This document shows, piece after piece, positions 1-12,077 of a DNA stretch of 64,000 nt. The notes below the pieces were generated by a model, which made no database searches, was not told where the DNA came from, and saw nothing but the letters and a program-made list of their open reading frames with translations. Position 1 is the stretch's first letter. Every line of letters begins with the position of its first letter. This DNA is from Labia minor (Eukaryota; Arthropoda; Insecta; Dermaptera; Spongiphoridae), in the NCBI GenBank assembly GCA_963082975.1, contig CAUJBJ010000027.1, positions 62,001 to 126,000 on the forward strand, in the 5' to 3' direction. The position numbers and the translations under genes are program-made.

Positions 1-161
1 CAAATATGAATTTATTCTTCATTAGAATCAGAAAATTAATAAAATAAAATATAAAAGATAATTTTATCCCTCGTATTTAAAAAAGTAGGATTTTCCCTTT
101 AATATTTGAACAAAATCACAATAATCCGTAAGAATTCAATGAAAATATTTAAGAAATCGAT
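1..161 (+). repeat. Reference satellite monomer (type A) with numbering used throughout
   Basis: This copy defines monomer positions 1-161. Bases 38-60 are an A/T-only or nearly A/T-only stretch. Bases 61-100 carry the conserved TATCCCTCG and TAGGATTTTCCC segments. Bases 105-131 hold the island that separates monomer types. Bases 131-161 are nearly invariant and contain GAATTC (132-137), AATATT (144-149) and ATCGAT (156-161). A second AATATT lies at 101-106. Three CpGs sit at about 72-73, 127-128 and 158-159. The length is close to one nucleosome core plus a short linker, as in many centromeric satellites. The choice of position 1 is arbitrary because the repeat is circularly permutable. Confidence 0.97.
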
Positions 162-3100
162 CAAATATGAATTTATTCTTCAATAGAATCAGAAAATTAA
201 TAAAATAAAATATAAAAGATAATTTTATCCCTCGTATTTAAAAAAGTAGGATTTTCCCTTTAATATTTGAACAAAATCAGAATTTTCCGTAAGAATTCAA
301 TGAAAATATTTAAGAAATCGATCAAATATGAATTTATTCTTCAATAGAATCAGAAAATTAATAAAATAAAATATAAAAGATAATTTTATCCCTCGTATTT
401 AAAAAAGTAGGATTTTCCCTTTAATATTTGAACAAAATCAGACTTTTCCGTAAGAATTCAATGAAAATATTTAAGAAATCGATCAAATATGAATTTATTC
501 TTCATTAGAATCAGAAAATTAATAAAATAAAATATAAAAGATAATTTTATCCCTCGTATTTTAAAAAGTAGGATTTTCCCTTTAATATTTGAACAAAATC
601 ACAATAATCCGTAAGAATTCAATGAAAATATTTAAGAAATCGATCAAATATGAATTTATTCTTCAATAGAATCAGAAAATTAATAAAATAAAATATAAAA
701 GATAATTTTATCCCTCGTATTTAAAAAAGTAGGATTTTCCCTTTAATATTTGAACAAAATCAGAATTTTCCGTAAGAATTCAATGAAAATATTTAAGAAA
801 TCGATCAAATATGAATTTATTCTTCAATAGAATCAGAAAATTAATAAAATAAAATATAAAAGATAATTTTATCCCTCGTATTTAAAAAAAGTAGGATTTT
901 CCCTTTAATATTTGAACAAAATCAGAATTTTCCGTAAGAATTCAATGAAAATATTTAAGAAATCGATCAAATATGAATTTATTCTTCAATAGAATCAGAA
1001 AATTAATAAAATAAAATATAAAAGATAATTTTATCCCTCGTATTTAAAAAAGTAGGATTTTCCCTTTAATATTTGAACAAAATCAGACTTTTCCGTAAGA
1101 ATTCAATGAAAATATTTAAGAAATCGATCAAATATGAATTTATTCTTCATTAGAATCAGAAAATGAATAAAATAAAATATAAAAGATAATTTTGTCCCTC
1201 GTATTTAAAAAAGTAGGATTTTCCCTTTAATATTTGAACAAAATCAGACTTTTCCGTAAGAATTCAATGAAAATATTTAAGAAATCGATCAAATATGAAT
1301 TTATTCTTCATTAGAATCAGAAAATTAATAAAATAAAATAAAAAAGATAATTTTATCCCTCGTATTTAAAAAAGTAGGATTTTCCCTTTAATATTTGAAT
1401 AAAATCACAGTAATCCGTAAGAATTCAATGAAAATATTTAAGAAATCGATCAAATATGAATTTATTCTTCATTAGAATCAGAAAATTAATAAAATAAAAT
1501 ATAAAAGATAATTTTATCCCTCGTATTTAAAAAAGTAGGATTTTCCCTTTAATATTTGAACAAAATCACAATAATCCGTAAGAATTCAATGAAAATATTT
1601 AAGAAATCGATCAAATATGAATTTATTCTTCAATAGAATCAGAAAATTAATAAAATAAAATATAAAAGATAATTTTATCCCTCGTATTTAAAAAAGTAGG
1701 ATTTTCCCTTTAATATTTGAACAAAATCAGAATTTTCCGTAAGAATTCAATGAAAATATTTAAGAAATCGATCAAATATGAATTTATTCTTCAATAGAAT
1801 CAGAAAATTAATAAAATAAAATATAAAAGATAATTTTATCCCTCGTATTTAAAAAAGTAGGATTTTCCCTTTAATATTTGAACAAAATCAGAATTTTCCG
1901 TAAGAATTCAATGAAAATATTTAAGAAATCGATCAAATATGAATTTATTCTTCAATAGAATCAGAAAATTAATAAAATAAAATATAAAAGATAATTTTAT
2001 CCCTCGTATTTAAAAAAGTAGGATTTTCCCTTTAATATTTGAACAAAATCAGACTTTTCCGTAAGAATTCAATGAAAATATTTAATAAATCGATCAAATA
2101 TGAATTTATTCTTCAATAGAATCAGAAAATTAATAAAATAAAATATAAAAGATAATTTTATCCCTCGTATTTAAAAAAGTAGGATTTTCCCTTTAATATT
2201 TGAACAAAATCACAGTAATCCGTAAGAATTCAATGAAAATATTTAAGAAATCGATCAAATATGAATTTATTCTTCATTAGAATCAGAAAATGAATAAAAT
2301 AAAATATAAAAGATAATTTTATCCCTCGTATTTAAAAAAGTAGGATTTTCCCTTTAATATTTGAACAAAATCAGAATTTTCCGTAAGAATTCAATGAAAA
2401 TATTTAAGAAATCGATCAAATATGAATTTATTCTTCAATAGAATCAGAAAATTAATAAAATAAAATATAAAAGATAATTTTATCCCTCGTATTTAAAAAA
2501 GTAGGATTTTCCCCTTTAATATTTGAACAAAATCAGACTTTTCCGTAAGAATTCAATGAAAATATTTAAGAAATCGATCAAATATGAATTTATTCTTCAT
2601 TAGAATCAGAAAATGAATAAAATAAAATATAAAAGATAATTTTGTCCCTCGTATTTAAAAAAGTAGGATTTTCCCTTTAATATTTGAACAAAATCAGACT
2701 TTTCCGTAAGAATTCAATGAAAATATTTAAGAAATCGATCAAATATGAATTTATTCTTCATTAGAATCAGAAAATTAATAAAATAAAATAAAAAAGATAA
2801 TTTTATCCCTCGTATTTAAAAAAGTAGGATTTTCCCTTTAATATTTGAATAAAATCACAGTAATCCGTAAGAATTCAATGAAAATATTTAAGAAATCGAT
2901 CAAATATGAATTTATTCTTCATTAGAATCAGAAAATTAATAAAATAAAATATAAAAGATAATTTTATCCCTCGTATTTAAAAAAGTAGGATTTTCCCTTT
3001 AATATTTGAACAAAATCACAATAATCCGTAAGAATTCAATGAAAATATTTAAGAAATCGATCAAATATGAATTTATTCTTCAATAGAATCAGAAAATTAA

Positions 3101-3866
3101 TAAAATAAAATATAAAAGATAATTTTATCCCTCGTATTTAAAAAAGTAGGATTTTCCCTTTAATATTTGAACAAAATCAGAATTTTCCGTAAGAATTCAA
3201 TGAAAATATTTAAGAAATCGATCAAATATGAATTTATTCTTCAATAGAATCAATAAAATTAATAAAATAAAATATAAAAGATAATTTTATCCCTCGTATT
3301 TAAAAAAGTAGGATTTTCCCTTTAATATTTGAACAAAATCAGAATTTTCCGTAAGAATTCAATGAAAATATTTAAGAAATCGATCAAATATGAATTTATT
3401 CTTCAATAGAATCAGAAAATTAATAAAATAAAATATAAAAGATAATTTTATCCCTCGTATTTAAAAAAGTAGGATTTTCCCTTTAATATTTGAACAAAAT
3501 CAGACTTTTCCGTAAGAATTCAATGAAAATATTTAATAAATCGATCAAATATGAATTTATTCTTCAATAGAATCAGAAATTAATAAAATAAAATATAAAA
3601 GATAATTTTATCCCTCGTATTTAAAAAAGTAGGATTTTCCCTTTAATATTTGAACAAAATCACAGTAATCCGTAAGAATTCAATGAAAATATTTAAGAAA
3701 TCGATCAAATATGAATTTATTCTTCATTAGAATCAGAAAATTAATAAAATAAAATAAAAAAGATAATTTTATCCCTCGTATTTAAAAAAGTAGGATTTTC
3801 CCTTTAATATTTGAACAAAATCAGACTTTTCCGTAAGAATTCAATGAAAATATTTAAGAAATCGAT
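1..3866 (+). repeat. HOR segment 1: monomers 1-24, A-B-B-C-E-F regime
   Basis: The order of monomer types is A-B-C-A-B-B-C-E-F-A-B-B-C'-D-x-C-E-F-A-B-B-C'-D-G, where x is a T22 G37 monomer with the B tail. E-F pairs recur nine monomers apart (monomers 8-9 and 17-18), giving a local period of about 1,449 bp. Private changes are an extra A in monomer 6 near 888, an extra C in monomer 16 near 2513, an AATAAAATTAA rearrangement adding one base in monomer 21 near 3252, and a one-base loss in monomer 23 near 3577. Monomer 4 carries a TATTTTAAAAAG variant (about 559) that returns only in monomer 44, 40 monomers later. Confidence 0.9.
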
Positions 3867-6800
3867 CAAATATGAATTTATTCTTCATTAGAATCAGAAA
3901 ATGAATAAAATAAAATAAAAAAGATAATTTTATCCCTCGTATTTAAAAAAGTAGGATTTTCCCTTTAATATTTGATCAAAATCACACTTTTCCGTAAGAA
4001 TTCAATGAAAATATTTAAGAAATCGATCAAATATGAATTTATTCTTCATTAGAATCAGAAAATGAATAAAATAAAATATAAAGGATAATTTTGTCCCTCG
4101 TATTTAAAAAAGTAGGATTTTCCCTTTAATATTTGAACAAAATCAGACTTTTCCGTAAAAATTCAATGAAAATATTTAAGAAATCGATCAAATATGAATT
4201 TATTCTTCATTAGAATCAGAAAATTAATAAAATAAATTAAAAAAGATAATTTTATCCCTCGTATTTAAAAAAGTAGGATTTTCCCTTTAATATTTGAACA
4301 AAATCACAGTAATCCGTAAGAATTCAATGAAAATATTTAAGAAATCGATCAAATATGAATTTATTCTTCAATAGAATCAGAAAATTAATAAAATAAAATA
4401 TAAAAGATAATTTTATCCCTCGTATTTAAAAAAGTAGGATTTTCCCTTTAATATTTGAACAAAATCAGAATTTTCCGTAAGAATTCAATGAAAATATTTA
4501 AGAAATCGATCAAATATGAATTTATTCTTCAATAGAATCAGAAAATTAATAAAATAAAATATAAAAGATAATTTTATCCCTCGTATTTAAAAAAGTAGGA
4601 TTTTCCCTTTAATATTTGAACAAAATCAGACTTTTCCGTAAGAATTCAATGAAAATATTTAAGAAATCGATCAAATATGAATTTATTCTTCATTAGAATC
4701 AGAAAATTAATAAAATAAAATATAAAAGATAATTTTATCCCTCGTATTTAAAAAAGTAGGATTTTCCCTTTAATATTTGAACAAAATCACAATAATCCGT
4801 AAGAATTCAATGAAAATATTTAAGAAATCGATCAAATATGAATTTATTCTTCAATAGAATCAGAAAATTAATAAAATAAAATATAAAAGATAATTTTATC
4901 CCTCGTATTTAAAAAAGTAGGATTTTCCCTTTAATATTTGAACAAAATCAGAATTTTCCGTAAGAATTCAATGAAAATATTTAAGAAATCGATCAAATAT
5001 GAATTTATTCTTCAATAGAATCAGAAAATTAATAAAATAAAATATAAAAGATAATTTTATCCCTCGTATTTAAAAAAGTAGGATTTTCCCTTTAATATTT
5101 GAACAAAATCAGAATTTTCCGTAAGAATTCAATGAAAATATTTAAGAAATCGATCAAATATGAATTTATTCTTCAATAGAATCAGAAAATTAATAAAATA
5201 AAATATAAAAGATAATTTTATCCCTCGTATTTAAAAAAGTAGGATTTTCCCTTTAATATTTGAACAAAATCAGACTTTTCCGTAAGAATTCAATGAAAAT
5301 ATTTAATAAATCGATCAAATATGAATTTATTCTTCAATAGAATCAGAAAATTAATAAAATAAAATATAAAAGATAATTTTATCCCTCGTATTTAAAAAAG
5401 TAGGATTTTCCCTTTAATATTTGAACAAAATCACAGTAATCCGTAAGAATTCAATGAAAATATTTAAGAAATCGATCAAATATGAATTTATTCTTCAATA
5501 GAATCAGAAAATTAATAAAATAAAATAAAAAAGATAATTTTATCCCTCGTATTTAAAAAAGTAGGATTTTCCCTTTAATATTTGAACAAAATCAGAATTT
5601 TCCGTAAGAATTCAATGAAAATATTTAAGAAATCGATCAAATATGAATTTATTCTTCAATAGAATCAGAAAATTAATAAAATAAAATATAAAAGATAATT
5701 TTATCCCTCGTATTTAAAAAAGTAGGATTTTCCCTTTAATATTTGAACAAAATCAGAATTTTCCGTAAGAATTCAATGAAAATATTTAAGAAATCGATCA
5801 AATATGAATTTATTCTTCAATAGAATCAGAAAATTAATAAAATAAAATATAAAAGATAATTTTATCCCTCGTATTTAAAAAAGTAGGATTTTCCCTTTAA
5901 TATTTGAACAAAATCAGAATTTTCCGTAAGAATTCAATGAAAATATTTAAGAAATCGATCAAATATGAATTTATTCTTCAATAGAATCAGAAAATTAATA
6001 AAATAAAATATAAAAGATAATTTTATCCCTCGTATTTAAAAAAGTAGGATTTTCCCTTTAATATTTGAACAAAATCAGACTTTTCCGTAAGAATTCAATG
6101 AAAATATTTAAGAAATCGATCAAATATGAATTTATTCTTCATTAGAATCAGAAAATGAATAAAATAAAATATAAAAGATAATTTTGTCCCTCGTATTTAA
6201 AAAAGTAGGATTTTCCCTTTAATATTTGAACAAAATCAGACTTTTCCGTAAGAATTCAATGAAAATATTTAAGAAATCGATCAAATATGAATTTATTCTT
6301 CATTAGAATCAGAAAATTAATAAAATAAAATAAAAAAGATAATTTTATCCCTCGTATTTAAAAAAGTAGGATTTTCCCTTTAATATTTGAATAAAATCAC
6401 AGTAATCCGTAAGAATTCAATGAAAATATTTAAGAAATCGATCAAATATGAATTTATTCTTCATTAGAATCAGAAAATTAATAAAATAAAATATAAAAGA
6501 TAATTTTATCCCTCGTATTTAAAAAAGTAGGATTTTCCCTTTAATATTTGAACAAAATCACAATAATCCGTAAGAATTCAATGAAAATATTTAAGAAATC
6601 GATCAAATATGAATTTATTCTTCAATAGAATCAGAAAATTAATAAAATAAGATATAAAAGATAATTTTATCCCTCGTATTTAAAAAAGTAGGATTTTCCC
6701 TTTAATATTTGAACAAAATCAGAATTTTCCGTAAGAATTCAATGAAAATATTTAAGAAATCGATCAAATATGAATTTATTCTTCAATAGAATCAGAAAAT

Positions 6801-9800
6801 TAATAAAATAAAATATAAAAGATAATTTTATCCCTCGTATTTAAAAAAGTAGGATTTTCCCTTTAATATTTGAACAAAATCAGACTTTTCCGTAAGAATT
6901 CAATGAAAATATTTAAGAAATCGATCAAATATGAATTTATTCTTCATTAGAATCAGAAAATTAATAAAATAAAATATAAAAGATAATTTTATCCCTCGTA
7001 TTTTAAAAAGTAGGATTTTCCCTTTAATATTTGAACAAAATCACAATAATCCGTAAGAATTCAATGAAAATATTTAAGAAATCGATCAAATATGAATTTA
7101 TTCTTCAATAGAATCAGAAAATTAATAAAATAAAATATAAAAGATAATTTTATCCCTCGTATTTAAAAAAGTAGGATTTTCCCTTTAATATTTGAACAAA
7201 ATCAGAATTTTCCGTAAGAATTCAATGAAAATATTTAAGAAATCGATCAAATATGAATTTATTCTTCAATAGAATCAGAAAATTAATAAAATAAAATATA
7301 AAAGATAATTTTATCCCTCGTATTTAAAAAAGTAGGATTTTCCCTTTAATATTTGAACAAAATCAGAATTTTCCGTAAGAATTCAATGAAAATATTTAAG
7401 AAATCGATCAAATATGAATTTATTCTTCAATAGAATCAGAAAATTAATAAAATAAAATATAAAAGATAATTTTATCCCTCGTATTTAAAAAAGTAGGATT
7501 TTCCCTTTAATATTTGAACAAAATCAGACTTTTCCGTAAGAATTCAATGAAAATATTTAAGAAATCGATCAAATATGAATTTATTCTTCATTAGAATCAG
7601 AAAATGAATAAAATAAAATATAAAAGATAATTTTGTCCCTCGTATTTAAAAAAGTAGGATTTTCCCTTTAATATTTGAACAAAATCAGACTTTTCCGTAA
7701 GAATTCAATGAAAATATTTAAGAAATCGATCAAATATGAATTTATTCTTCATTAGAATCAGAAAATTAATAAAATAAAATAAAAAAGATAATTTTATCCC
7801 TCGTATTTAAAAAAGTAGGATTTTCCCTTTAATATTTGAATAAAATCACAGTAATCCGTAAGAATTCAATGAAAATATTTAAGAAATCGATCAAATATGA
7901 ATTTATTCTTCATTAGAATCAGAAAATTAATAAAATAAAATATAAAAGATAATTTTATCCCTCGTATTTAAAAAAGTAGGATTTTCCCTTTAATATTTGA
8001 ACAAAATCACAATAATCCGTAAGAATTCAATGAAAATATTTAAGAAATCGATCAAATATGAATTTATTCTTCAATAGAATCAGAAAATTAATAAAATAAA
8101 ATATAAAAGATAATTTTATCCCTCGTATTTAAAAAAGTAGGATTTTCCCTTTAATATTTGAACAAAATCAGAATTTTCCGTAAGAATTCAATGAAAATAT
8201 TTAAGAAATCGATCAAATATGAATTTATTCTTCAATAGAATCAGAAAATTAATAAAATAAAATATAAAAGATAATTTTATCCCTCGTATTTAAAAAAGTA
8301 GGATTTTCCCTTTAATATTTGAACAAAATCAGAATTTTCCGTAAGAATTCAATGAAAATATTTAAGAAATCGATCAAATATGAATTTATTCTTCAATAGA
8401 ATCAGAAAATTAATAAAATAAAATATAAAAGATAATTTTATCCCTCGTATTTAAAAAAGTAGGATTTTCCCTTTAATATTTGAACAAAATCAGACTTTTC
8501 CGTAAGAATTCAATGAAAATATTTAATAAATCGATCAAATATGAATTTATTCTTCAATAGAATCAGAAAATTAATAAAATAAAATATAAAAGATAATTTT
8601 ATCCCTCGTATTTAAAAAAGTAGGATTTTCCCTTTAATATTTGAACAAAATCACAGTAATCCGTAAGAATTCAATGAAAATATTTAAGAAATCGATCAAA
8701 TATGAATTTATTCTTCATTAGAATCAGAAAATGAATAAAATAAAATATAAAAGATAATTTTATCCCTCGTATTTAAAAAAGTAGGATTTTCCCTTTAATA
8801 TTTGAACAAAATCAGAATTTTCCGTAAGAATTCAATGAAAATATTTAAGAAATCGATCAAATATGAATTTATTCTTCAATAGAATCAGAAAATTAATAAA
8901 ATAAAATATAAAAGATAATTTTATCCCTCGTATTTAAAAAAGTAGGATTTTCCCTTTAATATTTGAACAAAATCAGACTTTTCCGTAAGAATTCAATGAA
9001 AATATTTAAGAAATCGATCAAATATGAATTTATTCTTCATTAGAATCAGAAAATGAATAAAATAAAATATAAAAGATAATTTTGTCCCTCGTATTTAAAA
9101 AAGTAGGATTTTCCCTTTAATATTTGAACAAAATCAGACTTTTCCGTAAGAATTCAATGAAAATATTTAAGAAATCGATCAAATATGAATTTATTCTTCA
9201 TTAGAATCAGAAAATTAATAAAATAAAATAAAAAAGATAATTTTATCCCTCGTATTTAAAAAAGTAGGATTTTCCCTTTAATATTTGAATAAAATCACAG
9301 TAATCCGTAAGAATTCAATGAAAATATTTAAGAAATCGATCAAATATGAATTTATTCTTCATTAGAATCAGAAAATTAATAAAATAAAATATAAAAGATA
9401 ATTTTATCCCTCGTATTTAAAAAAGTAGGATTTTCCCTTTAATATTTGAACAAAATCACAATAATCCGTAAGAATTCAATGAAAATATTTAAGAAATCGA
9501 TCAAATATGAATTTATTCTTCAATAGAATCAGAAAATTAATAAAATAAAATATAAAAGATAATTTTATCCCTCGTATTTAAAAAAGTAGGATTTTCCCTT
9601 TAATATTTGAACAAAATCAGAATTTTCCGTAAGAATTCAATGAAAATATTTAAGAAATCGATCAAATATGAATTTATTCTTCAATAGAATCAGAAAATTA
9701 ATAAAATAAAATATAAAAGATAATTTTATCCCTCGTATTTAAAAAAGTAGGATTTTCCCTTTAATATTTGAACAAAATCAGAATTTTCCGTAAGAATTCA

Positions 9801-10306
9801 ATGAAAATATTTAAGAAATCGATCAAATATGAATTTATTCTTCAATAGAATCAGAAAATTAATAAAATAAAATATAAAAGATAATTTTATCCCTCGTATT
9901 TAAAAAAGTAGGATTTTCCCTTTAATATTTGAACAAAATCAGACTTTTCCGTAAGAATTCAATGAAAATATTTAATAAATCGATCAAATATGAATTTATT
10001 CTTCAATAGAATCAGAAAATTAATAAAATAAAATATAAAAGATAATTTTATCCCTCGTATTTAAAAAAGTAGGATTTTCCCTTTAATATTTGAACAAAAT
10101 CACAGTAATCCGTAAGAATTCAATGAAAATATTTAAGAAATCGATCAAATATGAATTTATTCTTCATTAGAATCAGAAAATTAATAAAATAAAATAAAAA
10201 AGATAATTTTATCCCTCGTATTTAAAAAAGTAGGATTTTCCCTTTAATATTTGAACAAAATCAGACTTTTCCGTAAGAATTCAATGAAAATATTTAAGAA
10301 ATCGAT
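3867..10306 (+). repeat. HOR segment 2: 40-monomer unit from H to H (6,440 bp)
   Basis: Monomers 25-64 read H-I-J-B-C-A-B-B-C'-D-x-B-B-C-E-F-A-B-C-A-B-B-C-E-F-A-B-B-C'-D-x-C-E-F-A-B-B-C'-D-G. The first x (monomer 35) is A22 A52 with a B tail, and the second (monomer 55) matches the unusual T22 G37 B-tailed monomer 15. The unit length is exactly 40 x 161 bp. Monomers 41-64 repeat the order of monomers 1-24, including the rare TATTTTAAAAAG variant near 7001, so the super-period here is 40 monomers. Monomer 42 has a private GATATAAAAG substitution near 6651. Confidence 0.88.
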
Positions 10307-12077
10307 CAAATATGAATTTATTCTTCATTAGAATCAGAAAATGAATAAAATAAAATAAAAAAGATAATTTTATCCCTCGTATTTAAAAAAGTAGGATTTT
10401 CCCAATAATATTTGAACAAAATCACACTAATCCGTAAGAATTCAATGAAAATATTTAAGAAATCGATCAAATATGAATTTATTCTTCATTAGAATCAGAA
10501 AATGAATAAAATAAAATATAAAGGATAATTTTGTCCCTCGTATTTAAAAAAGTAGGATTTTCCCTTTAATATTTGAACAAAATCAGACTTTTCCGTAAAA
10601 ATTCAATGAAAATATTTAAGAAATCGATCAAATATGAATTTATTCTTCATTAGAATCAGAAAATTAATAAAATAAATTAAAAAAGATAATTTTATCCCTC
10701 GTATTTAAAAAAGTAGGATTTTCCCTTTAATATTTGAACAAAATCACAGTAATCCGTAAGAATTCAATGAAAATATTTAAGAAATCGATCAAATATGAAT
10801 TTATTCTTCAATAGAATCAGAAAATTAATAAAATAAAATATAAAAGATAATTTTATCCCTCGTATTTAAAAAAGTAGGATTTTCCCTTTAATATTTGAAC
10901 AAAATCAGAATTTTCCGTAAGAATTCAATGAAAATATTTAAGAAATCGATCAAATATGAATTTATTCTTCAATAGAATCAGAAAATTAATAAAATAAAAT
11001 ATAAAAGATAATTTTATCCCTCGTATTTAAAAAAGTAGGATTTTCCCTTTAATATTTGAACAAAATCAGACTTTTCCGTAAGAATTCAATGAAAATATTT
11101 AAGAAATCGATCAAATATGAATTTATTCTTCATTAGAATCAGAAAATTAATAAAATAAAATATAAAAGATAATTTTATCCCTCGTATTTAAAAAAGTAGG
11201 ATTTTCCCTTTAATATTTGAACAAAATCACAATAATCCGTAAGAATTCAATGAAAATATTTAAGAAATCGATCAAATATGAATTTATTCTTCAATAGAAT
11301 CAGAAAATTAATAAAATAAAATATAAAAGATAATTTTATCCCTCGTATTTAAAAAAGTAGGATTTTCCCTTTAATATTTGAACAAAATCAGAATTTTCCG
11401 TAAGAATTCAATGAAAATATTTAAGAAATCGATCAAATATGAATTTATTCTTCAATAGAATCAGAAAATTAATAAAATAAAATATAAAAGATAATTTTAT
11501 CCCTCGTATTTAAAAAAGTAGGATTTTCCCTTTAATATTTGAACAAAATCAGAATTTTCCGTAAGAATTCAATGAAAATATTTAAGAAATCGATCAAATA
11601 TGAATTTATTCTTCAATAGAATCAGAAAATTAATAAAATAAAATATAAAAGATAATTTTATCCCTCGTATTTAAAAAAGTAGGATTTTCCCTTTAATATT
11701 TGAACAAAATCAGACTTTTCCGTAAGAATTCAATGAAAATATTTAATAAATCGATCAAATATGAATTTATTCTTCAATAGAATCAGAAAATTAATAAAAT
11801 AAAATATAAAAGATAATTTTATCCCTCGTATTTAAAAAAGTAGGATTTTCCCTTTAATATTTGAACAAAATCACAGTAATCCGTAAGAATTCAATGAAAA
11901 TATTTAAGAAATCGATCAAATATGAATTTATTCTTCATTAGAATCAGAAAATTAATAAAATAAAATAAAAAAGATAATTTTATCCCTCGTATTTAAAAAA
12001 GTAGGATTTTCCCTTTAATATTTGAATAAAATCACAGTAATCCGTAAGAATTCAATGAAAATATTTAAGAAATCGAT
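10307..12077 (+). repeat. HOR segment 3: truncated 11-monomer unit
   Basis: Monomers 65-75 read H*-I-J-B-C-A-B-B-C'-D-F. Monomers 66-74 repeat the order of 26-34 one super-period (40 monomers) earlier. At monomer 75 the correspondence ends, because an F monomer joins directly to the next H. H* (10307-10467) is abnormal: it has CCCAATAATATTTGAAC and a C-C-AA tail instead of the usual T110 and C-C-TT tail. After this segment the A-B-B-C-E-F regime gives way to H-to-Q HORs. Confidence 0.87.

Noticed and set aside
38-65. Promoter or TATA box in the AATAAAATATAAAAG stretch
   Set aside because: TATA-like strings are expected by chance at 80% A+T and recur in most monomers. Nothing else marks a transcription start, although satellite transcription cannot be excluded.
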